Shown one piece after another: positions 18,950-27,245 of a DNA stretch of 64,000 nt (within the stretch, counting starts at the first letter, position 1; each line of letters opens with the position of its first letter). A program made the position numbers and the translations under genes. Origin of the DNA: an uncultured Pelagibacteraceae bacterium (GTDB lineage Bacteria > Pseudomonadota > Alphaproteobacteria > Pelagibacterales > Pelagibacteraceae); assembly GCA_902616245.1 (NCBI GenBank), contig CACMSB010000003.1, positions 1 through 64,000 on the forward strand. The letters run 5' to 3'. The notes under the pieces are model-generated. The model searched no databases and was not told the origin of the DNA. It saw only the letters and a list, made by a program, of their open reading frames with translations.

Positions 18950-19864
18950 TTATTCTATTGGATAATCCCAAGCATCTCCGCCAATTACCTTTGATATAGC
19001 AGAAAAATCTTTCGAACTGTTTCCATCCTCACAAAACTTTGAATATATTTCTAATGCCATCTCTCCTAATGGAGTAGATGCATTTGCATTTTTAGCACAT
19101 TCATTTGCAAGTTTTAAATCCTTGTTCATCATACCTGCAGAAAAGCCTGGCTTATATTTATTGTTAGATGGAGTTCCTTCAATTAATCCAGGTAAGGGTG
19201 GATAAACTGAAATAGGCCAGCTATTTCCAGAGGCATTTTTCATAATTTCATGAACTTTCTTGATATCTATATTCAATCTTCTTGCTAACATTAATGACTC
19301 TGAAGCAGCAATCATTGTTATTCCAAGAGACATGTTGTTACAAATCTTTGCACCGTTTCCGCTTCCCATCTCTCCAGCATGATAAATATTTTTACCCATT
19401 AATTTTAAAATAGGTAAAGCTTGATTAAATGCATCATTTGATCCACCAACCATAATATTTAAAGTTGCTTTTTGTGCACCCATCACTCCACCACTTACTG
19501 GTGCATCAATCATCTTAATACCTTTTTCATTTGCTTTCTTTCCTATTTCCTTAGAAGTATCTATATCGATTGTTGAACAATCTATCAGTAGACAATTTTT
19601 TGAAACTTTATCTAGAACACCGTTTTCTTTTAAATAAACTTCTTTTGAATGTTTACCCTCGGGCAACATAGTGATTACAACAGATGTTTCACTATTGATT
19701 AGTTTTCCAAAATCCTTCTCAACATCAAGATTATTTTCAACGGCTTTATCAATCATTTCTTTAGAAATATCAAAAACCTTAACTTTTTTCCCTGCATTCT
19801 TTAAATTACAGGCCATTGGGTTTCCCATATTACCAACTCCTATAAAAGCTATATTTTCACTCAT
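18950..19864 (-). CDS. mmsB: 3-hydroxyisobutyrate dehydrogenase
   Basis: 304 residues. FIGVGNMGNPMACNL is the NAD-binding motif, DAPVSGGVMGAQKATLNIMVGG the substrate signature, and GSGNGAKICNNM carries the catalytic lysine. The length and the PPLPGLIEGTPSNNKYKPGF segment match true MmsB-type enzymes more closely than the shorter paralogue at 4.3 kb. It oxidises 3-hydroxyisobutyrate to methylmalonate semialdehyde in valine catabolism. As the last gene of the TRAP operon it may instead act on an imported hydroxyacid. Confidence 0.87.
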   Translation of the reverse strand: MSENIAFIGVGNMGNPMACNLKNAGKKVKVFDISKEMIDKAVENNLDVEKDFGKLINSETSVVITMLPEGKHSKEVYLKENGVLDKVSKNCLLIDCSTIDIDTSKEIGKKANEKGIKMIDAPVSGGVMGAQKATLNIMVGGSNDAFNQALPILKLMGKNIYHAGEMGSGNGAKICNNMSLGITMIAASESLMLARRLNIDIKKVHEIMKNASGNSWPISVYPPLPGLIEGTPSNNKYKPGFSAGMMNKDLKLANECAKNANASTPLGEMALEIYSKFCEDGNSSKDFSAISKVIGGDAWDYPIE

Positions 19865-19876
19865 ATGACATCCTCT

Positions 19877-20098
19877 CTATTTAGTAATTTTTTCCACTAA
19901 TTTATTAACCAATGGTGCAACAAAAGTTGTTGCAACTAATGCAACTGGCAAACTAATAGACCAAGCCTTGAAAAATCTTTTATAATAAAATTCATCATAA
20001 CCTGTATTTATAAATGTAATAATTAGGGTCATTAACAAACTCATTCCTAAACCCATAAAAAAAACGAAAAGAATTTTAGAAAATTTTTTTGGAAACAT
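19877..20098 (-). CDS. DUF2798-family small membrane protein
   Basis: 73 residues with two membrane helices, a conserved Trp-Ser/Pro segment (FKAWSISLPVALVATTFVAPLVNKLV) and a basic start, matching DUF2798. The function is unknown; members are often encoded beside transporters or regulators. Its ATG overlaps the stop of the lyase gene (TAATG), so it is co-translated, and the dehydrogenase gene follows 12 bp later. It could be a transporter accessory protein, with no direct evidence. Confidence 0.7.
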   Translation of the reverse strand: MFPKKFSKILFVFFMGLGMSLLMTLIITFINTGYDEFYYKRFFKAWSISLPVALVATTFVAPLVNKLVEKITK

Positions 20099-20973
20099 TA
20101 TTTATATTTGTCTTCAATATCATAATATTCGTTGAAGCCAACTATATCTCTTAAGTCTGAAAATTTAGAAACATTTTTATTATAAATTTTATTTTTCATA
20201 TTATTTAAACATTCTTGCATCGTTTTTACTGATGCACTCATTAGGGTTAAAGGCATTACAGCAATTTTATAGCCAATTTCCTCTATTTCATTAATTTCTA
20301 ATAATGGGGTTTCACCATCTTCGATCAAATTTAACATATGATGACCTGGTACTTCTTTAATAATTCTTTTCATATCCTCTTTATTTTTAACAGCTTCAAT
20401 AAATAAAATATCAACACCAAGTTTTGAAAATGATTGCATTCTTTTAATTGCATCATCTAATCCTCTAGTTGCTATGGCATCAGTTCTTGCCATTATTAAG
20501 ATATCTTTATTTCCATATTCTCTTGCATCCACTGCAGCTTTAATTCTTGAGTTAGCTTCATCAAGATCGACAACATCTTTACCCTTTGTGTGACCACATT
20601 TTTTTGGCCACTTTTGGTCTTCAATCATCACACCAGCTGCTCCTGCATCCGCATATCCTCTTACAGTTCTAAATACGTTCACTGAATTTCCATATCCAGT
20701 ATCCCCATCAAATATTATTGGAATTGATGTAGCATTGCATATATTTCTTACTTGTTCTGCCATTTCAGAAAAAGAAATTAAACCCGTGTCCGGCATACCA
20801 AGCTTTGTAGATGAAACACTGAAGCCAGACATAAAACCAACTTTCAAACCTTCTCTTTCAATTAATTTTGCTGATAATGCATCAAAGCATCCAGGCATTA
20901 CAATTATTTCTGGTCCATTTAATAACTGCCTTAGTTGTTCTGCCTTATCTTTTGATTTTATTTTTGAAAACAT
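20098..20973 (-). CDS. Isocitrate lyase / PEP mutase family lyase
   Basis: 291 residues with the PEP-mutase-type barrel. MPGCFDALSAKLIEREG opens it, DGDTGYGN is the metal site, EDQKWPKKCGHTKG is the catalytic loop with Cys, and RTDAIATRGLDDAI follows. The KKCGH form with this length occurs in 2-methylisocitrate lyases, dimethylmalate lyase and related C-C lyases, not in phosphonopyruvate mutases. It lies directly after dctM, so it likely cleaves an imported branched hydroxy-dicarboxylic acid. The substrate is inferred from context only. Confidence 0.85.
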   Translation of the reverse strand: MFSKIKSKDKAEQLRQLLNGPEIIVMPGCFDALSAKLIEREGLKVGFMSGFSVSSTKLGMPDTGLISFSEMAEQVRNICNATSIPIIFDGDTGYGNSVNVFRTVRGYADAGAAGVMIEDQKWPKKCGHTKGKDVVDLDEANSRIKAAVDAREYGNKDILIMARTDAIATRGLDDAIKRMQSFSKLGVDILFIEAVKNKEDMKRIIKEVPGHHMLNLIEDGETPLLEINEIEEIGYKIAVMPLTLMSASVKTMQECLNNMKNKIYNKNVSKFSDLRDIVGFNEYYDIEDKYK

Positions 20974-20975
20974 AA

Positions 20976-22247
20976 TTATAATTTAAAAGGTATATATAAT
21001 GCTAGGTCAGGGAATAAGTAAATAACAAATACTGTGAATAACATTATAATGACAAAAGGTATCACACCTTTAGCTATTTCTGACATTTTTGCTTTACCAA
21101 TTGCTTGGAGAACATATATATTTAGTCCAACGGGTGGTGTAATTAATGCACACTCAATCATTAGTGTAAAAATTATTCCAAACCAAATTAAATCAATATT
21201 CATTGCAGCGATTGAAATCGAAAATATAGGCATCATGATTAAAATTAATGAAAGGGTTTCCATTATAAATCCTAAGATTAACAAAGTAATACAAACAACA
21301 AGTATAAATAAACCAGTCTCATTAATATTAGTAACTATGAAAGATGATAAATCTTGAGGAATTCTATAAAGAGAGATTGCTTTACCAAAAACTTTTGCTC
21401 CTGCAATAATTATAAATATTGTAACTGTAGTTTTCATTGTCTCCAAACCAGCTTCGATAAAACCTTTAAAATCTAATCTTTTTTTAGCCACTACATAGAT
21501 AAATGATATTAAAAAACCAATACCACCTGCCTCAGTTGGCGTATAAATTCCAGCATAAATTCCACCCAGCATGATGAAGGCCATTAATAATATTGGTAAA
21601 CCTCTTTTTGTGTACTTAATTTTTTCTTCTAAAGTGCTGGATACATTTTGAACTTCTTTATTAAAAAATTTTACGTAAAAAACTGAAAAGATAATAAAAA
21701 ATAATGCTAAAACTATTCCTGGCCCAATTCCTGCAAGAAACATACTTAGTACAGATTCTTCAACAACAAATGCATAAACAATCATTGGAATTGATGGAGG
21801 AATTAAAATCCCTAAAGTTCCGCCCGCTGCCAAAATACCTAAAGTAAAGTTTCTGTGATAACCTCTATTAATCATTGCAGGAAATGCTACAGTTGAGATT
21901 GTTGCTGCAGTAGCCACTGATGATCCAGATATAGCAGCAAAAATACTGCAAGAAACTATAGTTGCTATTGCTAAACCGCCTGGAAAATTTCCAACCCAGC
22001 TTTGAGCAAAATTAAAAAGATCTTCTCCAACACCTGCTTTTAACAATATATTAGACATCATCAAAAACATCGGAACAGCTAATAAAATAAAATTATCTGC
22101 CACACTGTAAAAAGTTTGTGGGATCATTAAAGGAGAAATATCTCCAAATAACATTAAACCCAATCCTATAGAACCTAAACCAAATGCTATTGGTACTCCT
22201 AAAAAAAGTACAAAAAATAACAAAAATAAGATTATTGCTACTGTCAT
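20976..22247 (-). CDS. dctM: TRAP transporter large permease (DctM)
   Basis: 423 residues, about 12 membrane helices. The conserved DctM blocks are visible: VPIAFGLG near the start, SGSSVATAATISTVAFPAMINRGY in the first third, and GILIPPSIPMIVYAFVVEES in the middle. ALITPPVGLNIYVLQAIGK near the end is also typical. It is the sodium-driven membrane translocator for a DctP-bound organic acid. Its ATG overlaps the dctQ stop by ATGA. Confidence 0.95.
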   Translation of the reverse strand: MTVAIILFLLFFVLFLGVPIAFGLGSIGLGLMLFGDISPLMIPQTFYSVADNFILLAVPMFLMMSNILLKAGVGEDLFNFAQSWVGNFPGGLAIATIVSCSIFAAISGSSVATAATISTVAFPAMINRGYHRNFTLGILAAGGTLGILIPPSIPMIVYAFVVEESVLSMFLAGIGPGIVLALFFIIFSVFYVKFFNKEVQNVSSTLEEKIKYTKRGLPILLMAFIMLGGIYAGIYTPTEAGGIGFLISFIYVVAKKRLDFKGFIEAGLETMKTTVTIFIIIAGAKVFGKAISLYRIPQDLSSFIVTNINETGLFILVVCITLLILGFIMETLSLILIMMPIFSISIAAMNIDLIWFGIIFTLMIECALITPPVGLNIYVLQAIGKAKMSEIAKGVIPFVIIMLFTVFVIYLFPDLALYIPFKL

Positions 22248-22720
22248 TTAATTATATCTTTGATGTATTTAGGTACTTCAAAAAGCACTCTTAATACCAA
22301 AAATGCAAAACATAATGGTATTGCAAATTCTGTAAGAAAGGATGGAACATCTAAAATTGTAGAGCTTGTTCTTCCAACTTTAAGAGAGTCGTAAGCAATT
22401 AACCATCCATAATAAAGTACAAATCCACTAAAAATTAAAATGAATATTGCACTTATTAAATCTAATATCTTTTTTTCTTTATCTCCTACTTTGTCATATA
22501 TAACTGTTATTCTGATAAAATCATTTTTATGAAAAGTATAAGTTAAAGCTAAATAAGTAGCCCAAATTTGTAAAAATCGAGAAATTTCGTTTACCCAAAT
22601 AGTAGGTGAATTAAATATGTATCTCATGATAACTTCATAAGAAACTATAAAGCCTATCATAATAAATAACGCTGAAGCTAAATAGCCAGAATATTTTACA
22701 ATTTTGTCGTAGGTATTCAT
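22244..22720 (-). CDS. dctQ: TRAP transporter small permease (DctQ)
   Basis: 158 residues from the ATG at 22720 (MNTYDKIVKYSGYLASALF). A GTG at 22735 in the same frame lies inside the upstream hairpin, so I reject it. Four membrane helices are present, with the DctQ motif TIWVNEISRFLQIWATYLALTYTFHKNDFIRI. It bridges the binding protein and DctM. The start sits 7 bp after the hairpin with no clear Shine-Dalgarno, which suggests modest translation. Confidence 0.92.
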   Translation of the reverse strand: MNTYDKIVKYSGYLASALFIMIGFIVSYEVIMRYIFNSPTIWVNEISRFLQIWATYLALTYTFHKNDFIRITVIYDKVGDKEKKILDLISAIFILIFSGFVLYYGWLIAYDSLKVGRTSSTILDVPSFLTEFAIPLCFAFLVLRVLFEVPKYIKDIIK

Positions 22721-22727
22721 TTGAAAA

Positions 22728-22747
22728 CCCCGCACTTAAGTGCGGGG
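22728..22747 (-). terminator. Perfect-palindrome hairpin between dctP and dctQ
   Basis: Two 10 bp arms meet without interruption: a G/C-rich outer stem of eight pairs and a central TTAA. In the transcribed (minus) direction it is followed by TTTT, so it resembles a short intrinsic terminator. It lies 12 bp after the dctP stop and 7 bp before the dctQ ATG. Confidence 0.8.
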
Positions 22748-22759
22748 TATTTATACGAT

Positions 22760-23749
22760 TTAAAGTTTGTTTGCAGCTTTTACAAGTTGATCACCAACTC
22801 CACCAACTCCACCTGTTCTAGAAATATAATCATCAATAACAGATGATGATGCTTTTTTAAGAGCAGAAACTTCTGAACTACTTAGGTTTACAATGTTCAT
22901 TCCATTTGCTTTTGCTTCTTTGTAAGCCCCAGCTTCAATGTTAGCCATGTCATCTCTAACAGCTTTTTCAGCTACTTTTGATGCTTCAGCTATAGCGTCT
23001 CTTTGTTTTTGAGTTAATGAGCTTAGCCATTTATCATTAGCAACAACAACGAATTCGATATCGCCATGATTTGTAACAGTTAAAGTATCCATTACTTGAT
23101 ATAATTTTCTAGATTTTACACCAGATACACCAGTCATACCTGCATCAACTGTATTTCTTTGGTAAGCTAAATATTGCTCAGATCCAGATATTAATGCTGG
23201 TTTACCACCTAAAGAGCTCACAAAAGCTCCAAGTGTTTTTCCAAATACTCTAATTTTTTTATCTTTAAAGTCAGCTGGAGTTTTCATCGGACCACCATTG
23301 GATAACATAATTGCTGACCCATAAGCTTGATAATAAAGTGGAACTGCTCCTGTCTTAGCTATTGCAGGATCAAGAATAGCTCTTATCTCAGATCCAGCTT
23401 GAGTTGCTTTTCTTACTTTTTGTTCTGAATCAAATAAGAATGGAAGATAGAAAACATCAACTTCAGGATTAGTTCCTGCAAATCTTGTTATTGACGCAAC
23501 GCCAGCTTCGATCGCTCCTGAACCTACAGCTTGTGGAACTTCTTTATCTTTGTAAAGTTGTGCAGAGTCGTAGATCTCTACTTTAATGTCTGATCTTGAT
23601 TCTAATTCTTTTTTAAATACCAAAAGGTTCTGACCTAAGTGAGCCTTTAACGGTAATTGAAGTGTAATTCTCATTTTTGTTTCTGCCAAACTTGCACTGG
23701 CAAAAGAAACGAAAATTAGAGAAAATATTATTCTTTTAAAGATTTTCAT
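22760..23749 (-). CDS. dctP: TRAP transporter solute-binding protein (DctP)
   Basis: 329 residues with a signal peptide (MKIFKRIIFSLIFVSFASASLAE, cleavage after SLA). The mature protein shows typical DctP blocks: PEVDVFYLPFLFDSEQKVRKA, PADFKDKKIRVFGKTLGAF and the arginine-containing substrate site around YLAYQRNTVDAGMTG. It captures an organic acid in the periplasm for DctQM. First gene of a six-gene operon with the lyase and the hydroxyacid dehydrogenase. It is divergent from the DMT-family gene. Confidence 0.95.
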   Translation of the reverse strand: MKIFKRIIFSLIFVSFASASLAETKMRITLQLPLKAHLGQNLLVFKKELESRSDIKVEIYDSAQLYKDKEVPQAVGSGAIEAGVASITRFAGTNPEVDVFYLPFLFDSEQKVRKATQAGSEIRAILDPAIAKTGAVPLYYQAYGSAIMLSNGGPMKTPADFKDKKIRVFGKTLGAFVSSLGGKPALISGSEQYLAYQRNTVDAGMTGVSGVKSRKLYQVMDTLTVTNHGDIEFVVVANDKWLSSLTQKQRDAIAEASKVAEKAVRDDMANIEAGAYKEAKANGMNIVNLSSSEVSALKKASSSVIDDYISRTGGVGGVGDQLVKAANKL

Positions 23750-23824
23750 GTTATTTCCCTCTTTTTTGTTAAATGAGACTATTTAAGTCGACTTTAAAAT
23801 TAAATACAATATTAATAATCATCA

Positions 23825-24724
23825 ATGAATTGGATAATTGTAGCTATTTCTGGGGCTTTTTTTCAAAATCTTAGATCAACTTTACAGAAAAAACTTAATC
23901 AAAAAGTATCAACTATTGCATCTACTTATGTAAGATTTGCTTTTGCATTACCATTTGGGACAATTTTATTTTTTTTGTATTTTCAAGACTTAAATGTAAT
24001 CCCTGAAATTCTAAGTCAAAAAAAATTTATTTTTAACGTATTATTAGGTTCAATTTTCCAAATAATTTTTACATTTGTTTTACTTTACTTATTTAGATTT
24101 GCTAATTTTGTTGTCGGAACTTCATTAAGTAAGACTGAAGTTATTCAGGTTGCGATTTTTGAATATTTGATAATAGGAGACAAATTAAATAAGTTTGGAA
24201 TAACAGGAATTATTGTATCTACAATTGGAGTAATTATACTATCGATTAAAGACTTAAGTTTATTTCTAAAAAACTTATTTTCAAAAACAACTTTAATTGG
24301 TTTATCCGCAGGACTTTTCTTAGGCTTAAGCGTTGTATATTTTAGAGCAGCAGCATTAACTTTAGAAAATTTTAGTAATAACTTTGAAAAAGCTATAGCA
24401 ACACTCTTTTTTGGTCTAGTTATTCAAACAACTTTAGTCACTATTTATTTAATCATATTTGAAAAGTCACAATTTAAAAAATTATATGAAAACAAGTACG
24501 AATGTTTGACTGCAGGGTTAGCTGGATTTCTCGCAACATTATCTTGGTTTTATGCTTTTACGTTAATACAATCTTCATTTGTAAGAGCTATTGGCCAAAT
24601 AGAATTATTGTTCAGTTACGTATCTTCAAAATATATGTTTAAAGAAAAAGTCAAAATTACTGAAATTTTAGGGATAATTATCTTTGTTGTGGGTGTACTA
24701 ATTTTATTACTTAATAAGAACTAA
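23825..24724 (+). CDS. DMT-superfamily (EamA/RhaT-like) transporter
   Basis: 299 residues with ten membrane helices in two five-helix halves. It starts MNWIIVAISGAFFQNLRSTLQKKLN, and LGIIIFVVGVLILLLNKN closes the second half as in EamA proteins. Substrates in this superfamily range from amino acids to nucleosides, so none can be named. The gene is monocistronic, divergent from dctP, and its last 4 bp overlap the convergent SMR-like gene. Confidence 0.85.
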   Translation: MNWIIVAISGAFFQNLRSTLQKKLNQKVSTIASTYVRFAFALPFGTILFFLYFQDLNVIPEILSQKKFIFNVLLGSIFQIIFTFVLLYLFRFANFVVGTSLSKTEVIQVAIFEYLIIGDKLNKFGITGIIVSTIGVIILSIKDLSLFLKNLFSKTTLIGLSAGLFLGLSVVYFRAAALTLENFSNNFEKAIATLFFGLVIQTTLVTIYLIIFEKSQFKKLYENKYECLTAGLAGFLATLSWFYAFTLIQSSFVRAIGQIELLFSYVSSKYMFKEKVKITEILGIIIFVVGVLILLLNKN

Positions 24725-25056
24725 TTAATTCTTCCAAGATAATTAACCATTACCACACCAATAATAATTAAAAAAATTCCGATTAACCCATAAATATTTG
24801 GTATCTGGTTATATTTAATCATCCCGAAGACTAAAATTGCAGCCACTGTTATCCCACTATAAGTAGCATAAGTAAAACCTACTGGTATCATAGACATAGC
24901 TTTTGCTAGTCCATACATGGTAATACACATAAAAGCTATTGATAATATCGTTGGAGTTAATTTTAAAAATCCATCTGAAATTTTAGCAAAACTATTTGCG
25001 GCAATTCCTGTTGATATAGCTAATACTAAATAAATGTAACCAGATAATGGTTTCAT
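24721..25056 (-). CDS. SMR-like four-helix transporter, second of a pair
   Basis: 111 residues with four membrane helices, the SMR length and fold pattern: YIYLVLAISTG, PVGFTYATYSGITV and LIGIFLIIIGVVMVNYLG match EmrE blocks. Aligned without gaps to EmrE from YIYL, position 17 (EmrE Glu14) is Gly, so the proton/substrate carboxylate essential in known SMR pumps is absent. It overlaps its paralogue upstream by 4 bp (ATGA-type). Paired SMR genes often form heterodimers. Last gene of the small-protein operon. Confidence 0.8.
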   Translation of the reverse strand: MKPLSGYIYLVLAISTGIAANSFAKISDGFLKLTPTILSIAFMCITMYGLAKAMSMIPVGFTYATYSGITVAAILVFGMIKYNQIPNIYGLIGIFLIIIGVVMVNYLGRIN

Positions 25057-25388
25057 TTATTTGTTCCTAATAAGTTAACTATTAAGACACCCGATATAAT
25101 TAAAATCAATCCAATTATTGTATAAAAATTTGGTACTTGATTAAATTTTATAACACCAACAGCAGCTGTAGCAATTATACATAGGCCTGCAAAAGAGGCA
25201 TATGTTATTCCAACTGGTATACTTTTCATAACTAAAGACAAAGTATACATACATCCAACAATTGTTACCGCTGTGATTATACTAGGTATTAATAATGTAA
25301 AACCTTGAGCACTTTTAGCAAAACTATTTGAGGCCGTTCCAAGAATTACTGCGATTAATAAAATTATATAAGCAGTTATATTATTCAT
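25053..25388 (-). CDS. SMR-like four-helix transporter, first of a pair
   Basis: 111 residues from the ATG at 25388 (MNNITAYIILLIAVILG). A longer frame to 25445 would run back through the end of the preceding gene and lose the SMR-type start. Four helices, with PVGITYASFAGLCII and LILIISGVLIVNLLG as in EmrE. As in its partner, the residue at the EmrE Glu14 position is Gly17, followed by the shared motif NSFAK. The start overlaps the stop of the DsbA-like gene by 8 bp, implying coupled translation. Confidence 0.8.
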   Translation of the reverse strand: MNNITAYIILLIAVILGTASNSFAKSAQGFTLLIPSIITAVTIVGCMYTLSLVMKSIPVGITYASFAGLCIIATAAVGVIKFNQVPNFYTIIGLILIISGVLIVNLLGTNK

Positions 25389-25977
25389 TTGCCTTCGACC
25401 ATTTGATTGCATCTTCCATTCTATCATCTCCCCAGAATATTTCATTTTTTACAACAAATGACGGACTTCCAAATATTTTATTTTTTCTAGCTTTTTCTGT
25501 ATTTGATAAATAAATATTATTTATTTCCTCAGAGCTTGCCTCTGAAACAATCTTTTCTTTATCTAAGCTGAGTTTTTCGCAAATTTCACTCAAGTTAGGT
25601 TCAACAGCAGGCTCTTTTCCTTCTTGAAACCATCGTTTATATGTAAGCTGAACGTAATCTACACCCCAGTTATTTTTTAAACCTAATATTGCAATTTTAT
25701 TAGCTAAATCAAATTCTGTTAAAGGGTAAGGAACTGGTGTTTTGGCAAAAAATCCATAATTTTTTGCTCGTCTTTCTATGTCCCTCCACATGTAATCTAC
25801 TTTGTTTTTTTTTTCTTTAGGAAATGGAACATTATTCATTTCTTTCATTATTGCTCTCACACTAAAAGGAGTCCAGTTAAACTTAATTTGATGTTGTTTT
25901 TCTGCTTCTAGTGCTCGAGTAACTGAAAGATAAGTATAAGTACTTCCGATAGAAAAATAAAAGTCTATGTTGTTCAC
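25381..25977 (-). CDS. DsbA-fold protein, 2-hydroxychromene-2-carboxylate isomerase / GST-kappa-like
   Basis: 198 residues from a GTG immediately after the upstream stop codon. IDFYFSIGSTYTYLSVTRA and the C-terminal GSPSFVVKNEIFWGDDRMEDAI are the hallmark ends of the HCCA-isomerase/GST-kappa branch of the DsbA fold; Ser replaces the redox cysteines, as in that branch. Known members use glutathione to isomerise aromatic ring-cleavage products or conjugate electrophiles. In this operon it is the only recognisable enzyme, so the cluster may handle an electrophilic or aromatic compound. That role is inference. Confidence 0.85.
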   Translation of the reverse strand: MNNIDFYFSIGSTYTYLSVTRALEAEKQHQIKFNWTPFSVRAIMKEMNNVPFPKEKKNKVDYMWRDIERRAKNYGFFAKTPVPYPLTEFDLANKIAILGLKNNWGVDYVQLTYKRWFQEGKEPAVEPNLSEICEKLSLDKEKIVSEASSEEINNIYLSNTEKARKNKIFGSPSFVVKNEIFWGDDRMEDAIKWSKANE

Positions 25978-26298
25978 TTATTTTGGCATTGGCGTTGCAC
26001 CGGTTTCTAAACTAATCATTTTACCATCTTGGTATTTATAGACTGCCATAACTGCTTCTACATTACCATCATCAAATGTTACGAACGCATGATGAACACC
26101 AACTTCATCATTTTCATAAACAATTCTAGTTTTGTCTTGCTTGATATCACCACTCATTGCCCATTTGATCACATCACCTTTAGTTAAAACACTACCTGAT
26201 TTATGCATTGTGAATTTAAAATCATCGTGCAAAAGTTCATTCATTGCTGCTTCATCTTTATTTTTAATTGCAGCACTATATTTTTCTAAAATTGACAT
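25978..26298 (-). CDS. NTF2-like/SnoaL-like small protein (paralogue of 28607-28936)
   Basis: 106 residues beginning MSILEKYSAAIKNKDEAAMNELLHDDFKF, the helix-rich start of a cone-shaped NTF2-like fold, and ending in SLETGATPMPK. It is clearly duplicated with the protein at 28607-28936: both share MSILEK, a (V/L)xENDE(V/I)G segment and an ETGAT end. NTF2-like folds serve as isomerases, cyclases, dehydratases or binding domains, so no reaction can be assigned. It lies 11 bp after the DUF1330-like gene in the operon. Confidence 0.75.
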   Translation of the reverse strand: MSILEKYSAAIKNKDEAAMNELLHDDFKFTMHKSGSVLTKGDVIKWAMSGDIKQDKTRIVYENDEVGVHHAFVTFDDGNVEAVMAVYKYQDGKMISLETGATPMPK

Positions 26299-26309
26299 TT
26301 TTTTCTCCT

Positions 26310-26600
26310 TTATGCTCCTTTAATTATTAATGTATTTGATACTGTATTATCCAATCTAATTTGTCTGATAGGTTTATATATTTCTGAATTGTACCACTCA
26401 AAAACTTTTTCATAAGATGGGAATTTAATTACAACAGTTCTTGGATATTGCCACTCACCTTCAATGACTTTATTTTCGCCACCTCTTATTATGTATTCAC
26501 CACCAAACATTTGAGCAGTTGGAGGAGCTTTTTCCAAATACTCTTTGTAATTTTCAGGATTTAACACATTAATATTTAATATGATATATCCTGAAGGCAT
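26310..26600 (-). CDS. DUF1330-family small protein
   Basis: 96 residues starting MPSGYIILNINVLNPENYKEYLEKAPP, with GGEYIIRGGENKVIEGEW and VVIKFPSYEKVFEWYNSEIY, the defining DUF1330 blocks of the dimeric ferredoxin-like alpha/beta barrel superfamily. The family has no established reaction, although relatives bind small aromatic or polyketide-like molecules. It sits between two other alpha/beta members and the NTF2-like gene, with 11-23 bp gaps. Confidence 0.85.
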   Translation of the reverse strand: MPSGYIILNINVLNPENYKEYLEKAPPTAQMFGGEYIIRGGENKVIEGEWQYPRTVVIKFPSYEKVFEWYNSEIYKPIRQIRLDNTVSNTLIIKGA

Positions 26601-26623
26601 TACAAACCTTATTACAAAAATTA

Positions 26624-26914
26624 TTACATATCTACTTTATTTAATTCGTAGACACTGTAACTTTCCATAACTTCTTTCATAACTGGAGCTGATACTGGAT
26701 TGCTTCCATCTATAAATGCTTTAAGGGCAGCTTTATCGGTCACAAAAATTTTAAACATTACTGTTTTTTTGTCAGGTGCAACTGTTCCAATTGTTTTTGA
26801 TACATTTGCAACTTTCGATCTCTCTGCCATACCAGCATCCGATTGCATAAAGCCCATAAATTTTTCTAACATACCTTCTTTTAAATGGGCTACTACTAGT
26901 GTTTCTGTTTCCAT
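26624..26914 (-). CDS. Small ferredoxin-like alpha/beta (ABM-superfamily-type) protein
   Basis: 96 residues: METETLVVAHLKEGMLEKFMGFM, then TIGTVAPDKKTVMFKIFVTDKAALKAFIDGSNP. The beta-alpha-beta-beta-alpha-beta pattern and length fit the dimeric alpha/beta barrel superfamily, but I cannot place it in a named family. No catalytic His or Cys stands out. It is probably a homodimer or a partner of its neighbour at 26942. No signal peptide, so cytoplasmic. Confidence 0.65.
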   Translation of the reverse strand: METETLVVAHLKEGMLEKFMGFMQSDAGMAERSKVANVSKTIGTVAPDKKTVMFKIFVTDKAALKAFIDGSNPVSAPVMKEVMESYSVYELNKVDM

Positions 26915-26941
26915 ATTTTATCCTTTCTTTATATTGATTGT

Positions 26942-27232
26942 TTATCCACTAAAATTTTCCATAAAATCATCATGCATCGGTGTAACCTTTGCTGAATCTA
27001 AATCCACACCTGCTTCAGCTCTTGATGCATGAAGTTCTTTGTCATTTTTAAATGCTTCAAAACCTTCCATGGTTGCATACTTAACGATTACAGTAAATTT
27101 TGTAGGGTCTTCTTTAGATACACCTGCAAAAATAATAGTAGCACCAAATCCTTTAATTTTTTCAGCATTTGCTTTTACCATATTAGTCCAAGATGAAAAT
27201 GATTTTATATTTTCTTCTATTTTAATTATCAT
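26942..27232 (-). CDS. Small ferredoxin-like alpha/beta protein
   Basis: 96 residues: MIIKIEENIKSFSSWTNMVKANAEKIKGFGATIIFAGVS, then FTVIVKYATMEGFEAFKNDKELHASRAEAGVDL. This is the edge-strand, helix, strand pattern of a dimeric alpha/beta barrel; (D/N)DKELxxxRxxAGV resembles small stress-type proteins such as DUF3764 members. No specific function is known. It lies 27 bp upstream of the next alpha/beta gene and 13 bp after the secreted cupin gene. Confidence 0.65.
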   Translation of the reverse strand: MIIKIEENIKSFSSWTNMVKANAEKIKGFGATIIFAGVSKEDPTKFTVIVKYATMEGFEAFKNDKELHASRAEAGVDLDSAKVTPMHDDFMENFSG

Positions 27233-27245
27233 TTCTGTTTCCTCT

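Noticed and set aside
22721..22735. GTG start of dctQ inside the hairpin
   Set aside because: The first five codons overlap the palindrome and the family starts at the ATG at 22720.
25389..25445. Longer start for the first SMR-like protein
   Set aside because: It lies within the DsbA-like gene and would add a non-membrane, basic stretch absent from SMR proteins.
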